The notes: generated by a model from the letters alone, not told the origin. A stretch of DNA of 64,000 nucleotides from Streptomyces sp. ISL-36 (GCF_018614205.1 NZ_JAGGOS010000046.1:62001-126000), one strand, 5' to 3'. Positions 46,887-56,014 are shown, numbered from the stretch's first letter. Made by a program: numbers and translations.

Positions 46887-47911
46887 GCCGCCACCCCTTC
46901 CTCGTCGCCGGCGCGGGCGGCGGGCGCGGCCGTCTCCGTACGCACGGGGTCGGACATCGCGGCGAGGATGCGGCGGGCGCCCTCGAAGGGCTCCCGGGCG
47001 TGCGCCGTGATCATGTTCTCCACGACCAGGACGTCGCCCAGTTCCCAGTCGAAGCCGGTCGTCTCGGCGGCGAAGGCGGCCCGCAGCTCGGCGAGGGTCT
47101 CGTCCTCGATCGGGGTGCCGTCGCCGTAGTACGTGTTGTACGGCAGGTCCTCCTCCTCCAGCGCCTCGCGCAGCCCGGTGCTGACCTCCTCCGGCAGCGA
47201 GGTGATGTGGAAGAACACCGCGTGGTTGAACCAGGTCCGCTCCCCCGTGACCGGGTGGGTGTGCACGGCGGGGCGGGTCTGCCGGGTCCTCAGCTGGCCC
47301 CCGTCGACCCACTCGACGGCGATGCCGGCGGTCGCGCAGTACGCGGCGACCTGCTCGGGGTCCTCCGTCTGGAAGGCCTCCTGCCAGGACAGGCTGATGC
47401 CCGGGAGGTAGTTGCGTACGTACTGCACACCGAGCCGCTCGAACTTCTCGACCGTCTCGGGGCGCAGCGCCGCGAGGATCCGCCGCGAGTCGGCGAGCGG
47501 GGTGCGTCCGCCCCGCTCGGCGGGCTTCTCGCAGCAGAAGACGATCCGCATCGGCCAGTTGTGGGAGTACGACTGCTCGTTGTGGAGCAGGATGTGCTGG
47601 TCGGCGGGGTACTCGGTGGACGTGTAGATGCCGTCCGACACCTCGGTGCGGGGCGAGGAGCGCTCGCCGTACTCCAGGACCCGGTCGGACAGGGCGTCCA
47701 TCACCGAGCGGAACTCGGCGGAGCCGGTGACCGCGAAGTCGCGGAAGAGGACCGCCCCGGCGCGTACGGCCAGGTCGTCGACGAGCGGCCGGTTGGCGCG
47801 GATCCATGCGGCGAGGTCGGTGCCGGGGTCCGCCGCGCGGACGAGGGCGGGCAGGGCGCGGCCGTCCTCCCACGCCACGGGCGCGGCCGGGGTGTCATGC
47901 ACGTGTGTCAT
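46883..47911 (-). CDS. SyrP/TauD-like Fe(II)/2OG oxygenase (paralogue 2)
   Basis: 342-residue sister of the following gene. Triad HNE in LLHNEQSYSHNWPMRIVF, distal His in ITAHAREPFEG, Arg in ARRILAAMSD. Shares NYLPGISLSWQEAFQTEDPE with the paralogue's corresponding block and WFNHAVFFHITSLPEEV. Two hydroxylases in tandem suggest either two oxidised residues or sequential oxidation of one (inference). ATG 47911 lies 17 bp inside the thioesterase 3' end, implying coupling. Confidence 0.9.
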   Translation of the reverse strand: MTHVHDTPAAPVAWEDGRALPALVRAADPGTDLAAWIRANRPLVDDLAVRAGAVLFRDFAVTGSAEFRSVMDALSDRVLEYGERSSPRTEVSDGIYTSTEYPADQHILLHNEQSYSHNWPMRIVFCCEKPAERGGRTPLADSRRILAALRPETVEKFERLGVQYVRNYLPGISLSWQEAFQTEDPEQVAAYCATAGIAVEWVDGGQLRTRQTRPAVHTHPVTGERTWFNHAVFFHITSLPEEVSTGLREALEEEDLPYNTYYGDGTPIEDETLAELRAAFAAETTGFDWELGDVLVVENMITAHAREPFEGARRILAAMSDPVRTETAAPAARAGDEEGVAA

Positions 47912-48710
47912 CAGAGGTCTCCAGATCGGTGGGAAGTGCCAGGCGCGGCAGCAGCTCCGCGATCAGCTCGGCCGCCCGGTCCTTGAGGTAGAAGTGGCCT
48001 CCGGGCTGGGTGAGCAGGGCGAAGTCGCCGGCGGTGAGCTCGCCCCAGGCACGGGCCTGGTCCGGGGTGTGCCCGGTCTCCCGGTCGCCGCGCACGGCCG
48101 TGATCGGGCAGGAGAGGACGGGCAGCTCGCGGGGGCGGTACGTCTCGATCAGCCGGTAGTCGTTGCGCAGCGGGCCCAGGACCAGTTCGAGCAGCTCCGG
48201 ATGGCGCAACACCGCGTCGTCGATGCCGCCCAGCTCCCTGATCCGTTCCAGGAACGCGGCGTCGTCCAGGGTGTGGACGGTGCCGGGCCGCCGGGTGGAG
48301 GGGGCGCCGTGTCCGGAGACGACGAGGTGGTGCGGCGGGTGGCCCCGCTCCTGCAGGCGCCGCGCCACCTCGTACGCGAGTGAGGCGCCCATGCTGTGGC
48401 CGAAGAGGACCAGCGGCAGGTCGCGTAGCGGCAGCAGCGCCTCGGTGACCTGGTCGGCGAGCTCGTGCAGTTCGGTGACGTACGCGTCGGCCATCCGGCT
48501 CTCGCGGCCCGGGTACTGGACCACCCGGTGGTCGTAGGTGTCGGGCAGCAGATCCGTCCAGGTGCGGAAGAAGCTCGCCCAGCCGCCGGCGTGCGGCAGG
48601 CAGACCAGCCGGACCGACGCGGAGGCGGTGGCCGGCCGGAAGCCGCGCAGCCACCGCTCCTGCGGCGAGGTGACCTGGGCGGCGGGGCGGTCCGCCGTCG
48701 GGGACGTCAT
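47895..48710 (-). CDS. Type II thioesterase
   Basis: 271-residue alpha/beta hydrolase that clears misprimed carrier proteins in NRPS systems. VRLVCLPHAGGWASFFRTW, the nucleophile elbow LVLFGHSMGASLAYEVARRL, Asp in TAVRGDRETGHTP and catalytic His in QPGGHFYLKD are present. No NRPS in the window has an integrated TE domain; this free enzyme could edit, but a releasing TE may lie outside the window. Starts 62 bp after the C-A-T NRPS. Confidence 0.93.
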   Translation of the reverse strand: MTSPTADRPAAQVTSPQERWLRGFRPATASASVRLVCLPHAGGWASFFRTWTDLLPDTYDHRVVQYPGRESRMADAYVTELHELADQVTEALLPLRDLPLVLFGHSMGASLAYEVARRLQERGHPPHHLVVSGHGAPSTRRPGTVHTLDDAAFLERIRELGGIDDAVLRHPELLELVLGPLRNDYRLIETYRPRELPVLSCPITAVRGDRETGHTPDQARAWGELTAGDFALLTQPGGHFYLKDRAAELIAELLPRLALPTDLETSDDTRA

Positions 48711-48772
48711 GGGGTTCGGACTCCGTCGGGTCGGTCGGGGCGGTCGGGTCGTGAGGGCGCGGTCGGCCTCGG

Positions 48773-51700
48773 TCAGCCTCGGTACGTGCCGCGGTCGATG
48801 CGCGGAATGGGCGCCGCCGCCGCGGACTGCGCGCCGCGGTCGACGCGCGGAATGGGCGCCGCGGCCCCGGGCTGCGCGCCGCCGTCCCGCTGTTCGCCGT
48901 CCTGCTGGGCCTGGAGCTGCTCGTCGACGAGGACCGCGAGCGCGGCGACCGTCGGCGCCTGCAGGAACTGGCCGATGCGCAGGCCGACTCCGAGGTTGGA
49001 GCGGATCCGGGCGATGGCCCGGATCGCGAGCAGCGAGTGGCCCCCCAGGTCGAAGAAGGAGTCGTACACCCCGAGCCGCTCCACCTTGAGGAGCTCCGCG
49101 CAGATCTGGGCGACGGCCTCCTCGGTGGGGGTGCGGGGCGCGGTGTGCTCGGGGCCGGCCGCCTGGCGGGCGCCGTCCGGGCGGGGCAGCGCGGAGAGGT
49201 CCAGCTTGCCGTGGTCGCTCAGCGGCCAGCCGTCGAGGACCATCAGGTGGGTGGGGACCATGGCCTCGGGGAGCCGCTCGCGCAGGTACTCCTGTACCGC
49301 GGGGACACGGGCCTCGCCGGTGACGTAACCGACGAGCTGCGGCCGGCCGTCCTCGTCGGGGTGGGCCGTGACCAGTGCGCCGGTGAGGTCGGGGTGCGCG
49401 CGCAGGACGGCTTCGATCTCGCCGGTCTCGACGCGGTTGCCGCGGATCTTCACCTGGCCGTCGGCCCGGCCCCGGAACTCGACCGTGCCGTCCGGACGCC
49501 AGTGGGCCAGGTCGCCCGTGGCGTACAGCCGCTGGCCGGTGGCGAAGGGGTGCGGGACGAAGGCGGCCGCCGTCGGGCCGGGGCGGTCGAGGTAGCCGCG
49601 CGCGGTCTGGGCGCCGCCGATGTACAGCTGGCCGGGGACGCCGACCGGCTGCGGGCGGCCCGCGTCGTCGAGGACGTAGAGCTCCACACCCGGGACGGGG
49701 CGGCCGATCGGCACCCGGGCGTCCGTCGCGGTGGTGACGCGCCCGGCGGTGACGTCGATGACGGCCTCGGTGGGCCCGTACTGGTTGTGCAGCTCGGCGT
49801 GCGGGTAGCGCTCCAGGACCCGCCCGGCGAGGGCGGCCGGGAGCTCCTCGCCGCCGCTGAGGAGCACGCGCAGCGACTCGTGTCCGCCGTCGGGGGTGTC
49901 GAGGAAGGCCGCGAGCATGGACGGCACGAAGTGACAGAGGGTGACGCGGTGGCGGTCGAGGATCTCGTGGAGGTACTCCACGTCCCGGTGGCCGCCCGGC
50001 CGGGCGGTGACCACAGTGGCGCCGGTGACCAGCGGCCACAGCAGCTCCCACAGCGACACGTCGAAGCCGAGCGGGGTCTTCTGGAGCACCCGGTCGCCGG
50101 CGGCGAGCCGGTAGTCGCGCTGCATGCCGTGCAACCGGTTGAGCAGACCCCGGTGGGTGTTCACGACGCCCTTGGGCCGGCCGGTCGAGCCGGAGGTGAA
50201 GAGGAGGTACGCGGCGGAGTCGGGGCCCGTACGGGCGGGTTCCGGGCGGTCGAGCGGGCGGCGGGAGACCTCGCTGCCGGTGACGTCAAGGCGGCGCTGT
50301 CCCGGGAAGTGGCCGACGAGGTCGGCGCTGGTGAGGACGAGGGAGGGCCGGCCGTCCTCGACGAGCTGGTCGAGCCGGGCCCTCGGATAGTCGGGGTCGA
50401 GCGGCAGGTAGACCGCACCGGCCTTGAACACGCCGAGGACGGCCGGCAGGAGCGCGACGCCCCGGTGCAGGCAGACCGCGACCCGGTCCTCGGGGCCGAT
50501 GCCCCGCTCGGCCAGCAGGTGGGCCACCTGGTTCGCGCGGCCGTCGAGCTCGGCGTAGGTGAGGCTCTCACCGGTCTCGTCGACCGTCACGGCCACGGCG
50601 TCGGGGGTGGCGTCGGCCCGGGCCTCGAACCACTGCGGCAGCGCGGGTCCGGTGAGCGGCTCCGTGCCCGCGTTGCTGAACTCCTGCAGCACTTGGGCCA
50701 GTTCCTCGTCGCCGAGGACGGGGAGCGCGCCGACCGGGAGGTCGGGGTCGGCGGTGACGGCCGCGAGGACCGTCTCGAAGGCGGTGGCGAGGCGGCGCGC
50801 GGTGGACGCGTCGTACAGCTCGGTGGAGTACTCCAGCCAGCCGGCGAGGCCGCCGTCGCCGTCCGGGGCGAGCTGCACGGAGAGGTCGCAGCGCACGGTG
50901 CCGACCAGGGCGGGCAGCACCTGGCAGTCGAGGCCGGGCGCGGAGAACGCCACCGGAGGGGTGTTGTGCAGGGCGAGCCAGTGGCGGGCCAGCGCGGTCT
51001 GCCCGGAGACGTCCCGGTCGGGCTGCAGTTCGTGGATGATCCGCTCGAAGGGCACGTCCTGGTGCTCCTGCGCCCGGTTGCATACCTCGCGGGTGCGCAG
51101 CAGCAGGCCGCGGAAGGTGTCGCCGTGCTCCTGGCGCACGCGCAGGGGCAGTGTGTTGACGAAGAAGCCGACGACGTCCTCGAGTTCGGCATGGCGGCGG
51201 CCCGCCATGGGGGTGCCGACGATGACGTCGTCGTCGCCCGACCAGCGCCCGAGGACGGTCGACCAGGCGGCTACCAGCGCCATGAAGAGGGTGGCCTGGG
51301 ACTGGTCGGTCAGCCCGCGCAGCCGGGCGACGAGCTCGGCCGGCAGGGTGATCGGTGCGGTACCGCCCGCGTAGGTGCGCTCCGCCGGGCGGGGCCGGTC
51401 GGTGGGGATGTCGTTGGAGGGCAGGCCGGCCAGTTCGCCGCGCCAGAACTCCATCTGCTCGGTCAGTACGCCCTGCTCCAGGCGGGCGCGCTGCCAGACC
51501 GCGAAGTCGGCGTACTGGAGGGAGGGCTCGGGCAGCTTCGGCTCCTCACCGGAGGCCAGTGCGGCGTAGACGGCGCCCATCTCGCCCATCAGGAGGCCGA
51601 GGGACCAGCCGTCCACGACGATGTGGTGCACGCACAGGACGAGGACCCACTCGGGCTCCTCGGCGTCGGTCACCCGAAGCAGGGTGGCGCGCAGCAGCGG

Positions 51701-52132
51701 CGGCCGTGCGAGGTCGAAGCCCTCGGAGGCGGCCCGGGTCACCTCGGCCGTCACCTCGTCGCCGGTGACCTCGCGCAGCGGAAGCTCCAGCGGGAGGCTG
51801 CCGGCCGGGTGGACGACCTGCTCGACGCGGTCGCCGTTCTCTTCCAGACCGGTCCGCAGCACCTCGTGCCGGTCGACCAGGAACGCCAGGGAGCGGCGGA
51901 GCGCGTCGGCGTCCAGGTCGCCGCGCAGGCGCAGCGCGCCCGAGCCGACGTACATGGCGGAGCCGGGCCGCATCCGCTCGACGATGTAGAGGCGCTCCTG
52001 GCCGAAGGACAGTTCGGCGCGGGAGAGGTCGCCGCCGCGGCGCGGGATGCGGTCCGCCGCCTTGCCGGCGCCGGCTTCGTCCAGCAGCTTGTCGAGGAGC
52101 CGCAGCTGCTCGGCAGAGAACGGGGTGCTCAA
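48773..52132 (-). CDS. Nonribosomal peptide synthetase module C-A-T (serine-like code)
   Basis: 1119-residue single-module NRPS. Condensation domain at about 40-460 with active HHIVVDG (residue about 170); adenylation at about 480-1000 with LLFTSGSTGRPKG (about 646), GFDVSLWELLWP, NQYGPTEAVIDV; carrier domain with LGGHSLLAIRAIARI (about 1030). Aligning A4-A5 to GrsA by eye gives the specificity residues D-V-W-H-L-S-Q-I-D-K, one change (Q for L) from known serine codes. There is no E or TE domain. The 50-residue tail after the carrier domain is a near-duplicate of AAPIPRxDRG and could be a docking element. Needs the MbtH protein encoded upstream. Confidence 0.92.
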   Translation of the reverse strand: MSTPFSAEQLRLLDKLLDEAGAGKAADRIPRRGGDLSRAELSFGQERLYIVERMRPGSAMYVGSGALRLRGDLDADALRRSLAFLVDRHEVLRTGLEENGDRVEQVVHPAGSLPLELPLREVTGDEVTAEVTRAASEGFDLARPPLLRATLLRVTDAEEPEWVLVLCVHHIVVDGWSLGLLMGEMGAVYAALASGEEPKLPEPSLQYADFAVWQRARLEQGVLTEQMEFWRGELAGLPSNDIPTDRPRPAERTYAGGTAPITLPAELVARLRGLTDQSQATLFMALVAAWSTVLGRWSGDDDVIVGTPMAGRRHAELEDVVGFFVNTLPLRVRQEHGDTFRGLLLRTREVCNRAQEHQDVPFERIIHELQPDRDVSGQTALARHWLALHNTPPVAFSAPGLDCQVLPALVGTVRCDLSVQLAPDGDGGLAGWLEYSTELYDASTARRLATAFETVLAAVTADPDLPVGALPVLGDEELAQVLQEFSNAGTEPLTGPALPQWFEARADATPDAVAVTVDETGESLTYAELDGRANQVAHLLAERGIGPEDRVAVCLHRGVALLPAVLGVFKAGAVYLPLDPDYPRARLDQLVEDGRPSLVLTSADLVGHFPGQRRLDVTGSEVSRRPLDRPEPARTGPDSAAYLLFTSGSTGRPKGVVNTHRGLLNRLHGMQRDYRLAAGDRVLQKTPLGFDVSLWELLWPLVTGATVVTARPGGHRDVEYLHEILDRHRVTLCHFVPSMLAAFLDTPDGGHESLRVLLSGGEELPAALAGRVLERYPHAELHNQYGPTEAVIDVTAGRVTTATDARVPIGRPVPGVELYVLDDAGRPQPVGVPGQLYIGGAQTARGYLDRPGPTAAAFVPHPFATGQRLYATGDLAHWRPDGTVEFRGRADGQVKIRGNRVETGEIEAVLRAHPDLTGALVTAHPDEDGRPQLVGYVTGEARVPAVQEYLRERLPEAMVPTHLMVLDGWPLSDHGKLDLSALPRPDGARQAAGPEHTAPRTPTEEAVAQICAELLKVERLGVYDSFFDLGGHSLLAIRAIARIRSNLGVGLRIGQFLQAPTVAALAVLVDEQLQAQQDGEQRDGGAQPGAAAPIPRVDRGAQSAAAAPIPRIDRGTYRG

Positions 52133-52247
52133 GGGAATCCTCCGTGGAACGACGGGTACGACGGCAGCGGCGTGAACGGCGTGCCGGGGCGGGCGGGGCG
52201 GCGGCCGAATGCGCCGAGCGTGCCGGGGCGGACGGGACGGTGGCCGG

Positions 52248-52463
52248 TCAGCCGGCCGTCGCCGCCATCTCCTCGCGCAGGCTCAGCGGCCGCATGTCCG
52301 TCCACACCTCGTCGATGTGCGCCAGGCACTCCTCGCGGCTGCCGGCCGTGCCCTCGATCCGCCAGCCGGCGGGCGGTTCGGCGTCCGCACGCCAGATGGA
52401 GTACTGGAGTTCGTCGTTGCGCACGACGCGGTACTCGGGCTGCTCGCTGCGCTCGTCAGACAT
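52248..52463 (-). CDS. MbtH-family protein
   Basis: 71-residue chaperone/activator of NRPS adenylation domains. Signature NDELQYSIWRADAEPPAGW and CLAHIDEVWTDMRPLSLRE carry the conserved Trp residues. ATG 52463 was chosen by family start (MSDERSEQPEYRVV). Located between the large LuxR regulator and the C-A-T NRPS; 115 bp separate it from the NRPS. Confidence 0.95.
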   Translation of the reverse strand: MSDERSEQPEYRVVRNDELQYSIWRADAEPPAGWRIEGTAGSREECLAHIDEVWTDMRPLSLREEMAATAG

Positions 52464-52592
52464 GGGTGTTCCCTCTCGCTCGACTGGGGCCAGTTGACGC
52501 GGTCGGGCCGTTGCTCCGCCGCGCACCGGGGCCGTCGAGGGTGGTGAACGCCGACAGGCGGTGCGACGCGCTCACGGGGCGCCCCACCTTGT

Positions 52593-55241
52593 TCACCAGG
52601 CGACTTGCGGCTGCAGGCTCCGGTGCCCGTAAGTCAACCCGGGGGCCGTGGCTTTGTAATGTCGGGGCTTCTCCTGATGGGCCGCGGGCCGGGCGGTGAC
52701 GGGGTCCGGGCCCTGCCCCCGGCGTTCGGACCGGCCGACGACGGCGGCGACCTCGGCCCGGGACGAGACGTCGAGCTTCCGGAAGATCCGGCCGAGATGG
52801 GTCTCCACCGTCTTGTGGCTCAGCTCCAGGGCACGCGCGATCTGCTGGTTGGTGCGTCCGCCGCTGACGAGGACCGCGATCTCCAGCTCGCGCTTGCTGA
52901 GCGTGGCGAGGCCCGGCTCGGGCCGGCTCCGGGGCTGCGGCACGGCGGCGGCGGCCACCTCGTCCTTGAGGGCGAGGGCGAGGCCCAGGAGGTACGGGGA
53001 GTCGACGGCCGCCGCGTTGGTCTCGGCGCAGGCGGCGTGCCGTACCGCGCCGGCCAGATCGCCCGCTTCGAGCAGGAGGCGGGCCATGGCCATGGCGAGC
53101 TGCGGGACGACGCCGGTGAGGCGTCGGGCCTCGGCGATGCGCAGGCTGCGGTCGAAGTGCGCGGCGGCGGACTCGGCCCGGCCGAGCGCGGACTCGGTGG
53201 CGGCGAGCCAGTACAGGCCGTCGAGGTGGCGGACGGCGACGCCGTCGGGGAGCGCGTCGAGGAGCGGGGCCGCCCCGTCGGCGTACTCCCGGGCCCGGTC
53301 GGTGGCTCCGGTGCGTACGGCGGTCGCGGCGAGAAGGGCCAGCAACCGGCCGCGTTCGGCGGGCCGGAGTTCGGCGAACGGCTGGCCTGCGAGGGGGCGT
53401 TCGGTCGCGGCGCGGTCGGTGGCGTCCGGGCCCTCCCCCGTCTCCAGGGCGTGGGCGAGGCGCTCGCCGAGGAGCCGGGCGCGGGCCCTCGCCTCGTCGG
53501 CGCCGGGCAGGCGGGAGGCGGCGTCCAGTTCGGCGAGGGCGGCCCTGTTGTCGCCGAGCAGCCGCCAGATACGGGCGCGGCAGCGGTGGGCGGCGGAGGC
53601 GTCGGGGCCAGTGGGCGATCCGAGGACGGCGTGCGCTTCGGGGACGGACCGGCGGCCGGAACCGGCCCGCGCATCGGAACCGCACCGGGCGTCCGGAGCG
53701 GTGTCGGTCGGAGCGGTGTCGGTGGGAGCGGTGTCGGCGGGAGCGGTGTCGGCGGGGGTGGTGAGCGCCGTCAGGCCGTCGCGGAGGCGGCCGGTCAGGG
53801 CGAGCGCGCGGCCAAGCAGCAGCCGTGCGCGGGGGGTCCGTCCGGCGGCCGAGTCCAGGTCCATCGCGGTCCGGGTCCAGGCGGCGGCCTGCGCCGGGTC
53901 GTGCCACAGCTGCTCGGCGGCGGCGGTGAGCAGGATGCCCGCGCCGGCCGCGTCGCCCTCGACGGCGCTGTGCTCCAGATGCCGGGCGAGCGGTACGGAG
54001 GCGCTGTCGCGCGGGGTGAGCAGGGCCGTGGCGCGTTCGTGGGCGCCCTGCAGCCAGCCGGAACCGGCGGACTGGTAGGCGGCGGCGCGCAGCAGCGGGT
54101 TGCGGAAGCGGAGCCCGCGGGCGAGGGCGGTGCCCTGGACGAGGTCCTCGCGGAGCAGTTCGTCCAGTGCGCCGCGCAGGGCGGCGCCGTCCAGCTGGGC
54201 GACCCGGCCGACGGCGGCCACGTCGAAGGGCTCGCCGAGCACGGCCGCGGAGCGGGCCGCGAGCCAGCCGGCGGGCGTGAGGCCGCGGAAGTCGCGCAGG
54301 CAGTCGGTGAGGACCTCGATGGGGAGCGGGTACGCGGTGCTGCCGGAGGGGGCGGGCACCGCGCGCAGCGCGGCGAACGCGCGCAGAAGGCCGGGGTTGC
54401 CGTCCGCCTCGGCCAGCAGGGTCTCGCAGTGGACCCTGCTGAGGTCGTCGGGCAGCAGCGACAGCGCCTGCTCCTCGCTCAGGGGCACGGTGGGCGCGCG
54501 GCGCAGACGGCCGTGTACGGCGGCTTCGGCGAGCAGGCTCCGGAGCATGCCGTCGCCCTGGCGGGGGCGGTGGGCGAGCGCGAGGACGATCGGCCCGGCC
54601 GGCGGGTGGCTGAGCAGGTGGGCGAGCAGTTCCAGGGAGGCGTGGTCGGCCCGGTGCGCGTCGTCCAGGGTGATCAGCAGGGGGCGTTCGGCGGCCAGCG
54701 CCTCGAGGAGCGCGTGCACCGCGCGCAGGGCGTGGTAGCGGTCGGCGGGGCTGTCGGGGCGGAGCGGTGGGGCCGCCGCGGTGAGCGCGGGGAAGATCCC
54801 GGCGAGCCGGCCGATGTGGTGGCGGGCGGGGCCTGAGAGGGCGTCGGTGTCGAAGCGGACGAGGAGGTCGTCGAGCGCGTCGACGAAGATGCCGTACGGG
54901 ACGGCGGCGAGGGTGGTCGTCGCGTGGCCTGCGGCGGTGCGCCAGCCGAGGGCGGCCGCATCGCGGGCGAGCCGGCTCAGCAGGGAGGTCTTGCCGCTCC
55001 ACCGCTCGCCCGGGATCTCGACGACGGCGAGGCGCGCGGGCGGGCCGTCCGGTGCTTCGAAAAGGGATTCCGAGGTCAGCGCGTTCGCCATTTCCTCGGG
55101 TCGGACGTTCTTCTGGTCGGGTGCGTCGAATTCGTGAGCCCGGACATCAGCGAACAAGGCAGGTGCCTTTCGGTCTGTTGAATGGATCTGGGCGCCGATC
55201 CCGAATTCCCCGGCCTTCGCCGCAGGAATTCCCGTGCCCAT
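52593..55241 (-). CDS. Large ATP-binding LuxR-family (LAL) regulator
   Basis: 882-residue pathway-type regulator. Near the N-terminus a Walker A (IPGERWSGKTSLLSRL) and Walker B-like LLITLDDAHRADHASLELL form an AAA/STAND ATPase; a long TPR-like helical region follows; the C-terminal LuxR HTH reads LSKRELEIAVLVSGGRTNQQ, LELSHKTVETHLGRIFRKL. A tandem TDTAP/ADTAP linker (nt about 53690-53765) is low complexity. The start is uncertain: ATG 55241 follows the stop of the small secreted-peptide gene by 3 bp (coupling), while ATG 55091 (MANALTSESLFE) is nearer the ATPase domain. Probably activates the NRPS genes. Confidence 0.9.
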   Translation of the reverse strand: MGTGIPAAKAGEFGIGAQIHSTDRKAPALFADVRAHEFDAPDQKNVRPEEMANALTSESLFEAPDGPPARLAVVEIPGERWSGKTSLLSRLARDAAALGWRTAAGHATTTLAAVPYGIFVDALDDLLVRFDTDALSGPARHHIGRLAGIFPALTAAAPPLRPDSPADRYHALRAVHALLEALAAERPLLITLDDAHRADHASLELLAHLLSHPPAGPIVLALAHRPRQGDGMLRSLLAEAAVHGRLRRAPTVPLSEEQALSLLPDDLSRVHCETLLAEADGNPGLLRAFAALRAVPAPSGSTAYPLPIEVLTDCLRDFRGLTPAGWLAARSAAVLGEPFDVAAVGRVAQLDGAALRGALDELLREDLVQGTALARGLRFRNPLLRAAAYQSAGSGWLQGAHERATALLTPRDSASVPLARHLEHSAVEGDAAGAGILLTAAAEQLWHDPAQAAAWTRTAMDLDSAAGRTPRARLLLGRALALTGRLRDGLTALTTPADTAPADTAPTDTAPTDTAPDARCGSDARAGSGRRSVPEAHAVLGSPTGPDASAAHRCRARIWRLLGDNRAALAELDAASRLPGADEARARARLLGERLAHALETGEGPDATDRAATERPLAGQPFAELRPAERGRLLALLAATAVRTGATDRAREYADGAAPLLDALPDGVAVRHLDGLYWLAATESALGRAESAAAHFDRSLRIAEARRLTGVVPQLAMAMARLLLEAGDLAGAVRHAACAETNAAAVDSPYLLGLALALKDEVAAAAVPQPRSRPEPGLATLSKRELEIAVLVSGGRTNQQIARALELSHKTVETHLGRIFRKLDVSSRAEVAAVVGRSERRGQGPDPVTARPAAHQEKPRHYKATAPGLTYGHRSLQPQVAW

Positions 55242-55244
55242 TTC

Positions 55245-55439
55245 TTACTGCCAGCCGAGGGTGCGCTCGGCGGCGGTGGTGGCGGCGGCCGGTGCGTCGG
55301 CGGCCGCGGTGGCGACGGTGGCCACGGCGGTGGTCGTCGGCGCGGCGGGCTGCTCCTCGGCCGCGGCGGAGAGGGCGGGGGAGGCGGCGACCACGGTGAG
55401 GACGACGGCGGCGACGCGGGCGGCGAGGGTCTTCGACAT
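55245..55439 (-). CDS. Small secreted Ala/Thr-rich peptide coupled to the LAL regulator
   Basis: 64-residue peptide. N-terminal signal (MSKTLAARVAAVVLTVVAAS, cleavage probably after PALSAAA), then about 37 residues rich in Ala/Thr/Val ending AAERTLGWQ. There are no Cys residues and no known domain. It is encoded 3 bp upstream of the large LuxR regulator under a good promoter (55581-55610), with a 135-nt 5'-UTR containing hairpins and CGTTCCGGGC repeats. A secreted signal or sensor peptide for the regulator is an attractive but unsupported idea; a cell-wall peptide is the alternative. Confidence 0.7.
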   Translation of the reverse strand: MSKTLAARVAAVVLTVVAASPALSAAAEEQPAAPTTTAVATVATAAADAPAAATTAAERTLGWQ

Positions 55440-55580
55440 GACGGGGCTCCTTGAGGGTGCGCGATTGGCCTGTTCCGAGCGGTGCTGCTCCGGAGCGGAT
55501 CCGGAGGCACGTTCCGGGCTTCGGGCCCAGGAGCGGACCGGGAGGTCCGTTCCGGGCCTCGTTCCCGGCCGGCGATCACC

Positions 55581-55610
55581 ATCCTTGCCGCCCCCCGGCG
55601 GCCTTGTCAG
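55581..55610 (-). promoter_or_regulatory. HrdB-like promoter of the peptide-LAL operon
   Basis: On the minus strand CTGACA (55605-55610), an 18-bp spacer and AAGGAT (55581-55586) match consensus at 5 of 6 positions each. It would give a start near 55574 and a 135-nt leader. The leader contains GGACC/GGTCC and GCTCCGGAGC hairpins and two CGTTCCGGGC-YTCG direct repeats. Confidence 0.55.
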
Positions 55611-55693
55611 TGGTCGGAGCCTGCACGAACCGGCCTTTGCATAATGCGTCCACCCCCCGGCCCGGCCCCGTCGGCCGGCCCGGCCGGCCCGGG

Positions 55694-56014
55694 CTAGTCG
55701 ACGGCCGGCGGGGTGAGCAGCCCTTCGTAGTACGGGGCGACCAGAGGCGCCTCGCAGCGCAGCAGCCGGATGCCCCGGAGCGCCGGATCGAGGTCGAGGG
55801 CGCGCTCGCACACCTCGCGGGCGACGGCCTCGGCCGCCGCGAGCGAGGGGGCCGCCACGAAGAGACCGAGGACCGGGTGGGGCTGGGCGTCGGCGTGCAG
55901 GGAGCCGTGGCGCACACGCTCCTCGGGCCGTCCGAGCGCGCACACGCGCGTGTCGGCGTCCACGGGTACAGCCGCCCCCGGTGGTGGTTCGAGGTGGGCG
56001 TGAATCAGGTACAT
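55694..56014 (-). CDS. Small conserved hypothetical protein of the NRPS cluster
   Basis: 106-residue protein starting MYLIHAHLEPPPGAAVPVD. It contains HPVLGLFVAAPSLAAAEAVA and LDLDPALRGIRLLRCEAPLV and ends YYEGLLTPPAVD. Length and layout resemble small ferredoxin-fold or muconolactone-isomerase-like Streptomyces proteins, but I cannot assign a family. ATG 56014 has a GGGGG just upstream; the frame is open further and an ATG lies at the centre of the 40-bp palindrome, so a longer product is possible. Co-directional with the peptide-LAL operon but separated by 254 bp. Confidence 0.65.
   Translation of the reverse strand: MYLIHAHLEPPPGAAVPVDADTRVCALGRPEERVRHGSLHADAQPHPVLGLFVAAPSLAAAEAVAREVCERALDLDPALRGIRLLRCEAPLVAPYYEGLLTPPAVD

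Noticed and set aside
45897..47911. Non-heme iron halogenase in the NRPS cluster
   Set aside because: Both TauD-like proteins retain a carboxylate in H-x-E, whereas halogenases replace it with Gly or Ala.
52464..52592. GGTGAAC/GTTCACC inverted repeat and GGGGCGCCCC palindrome upstream of the MbtH gene
   Set aside because: Arms are about 45 bp apart and short; in sequence this GC-rich such matches are expected often. Not listed as an operator.
53690..53765. Possible CRISPR-like or VNTR locus
   Set aside because: Short in-frame TDTAP units without spacers inside the LAL gene; it is a protein linker repeat, not an array.
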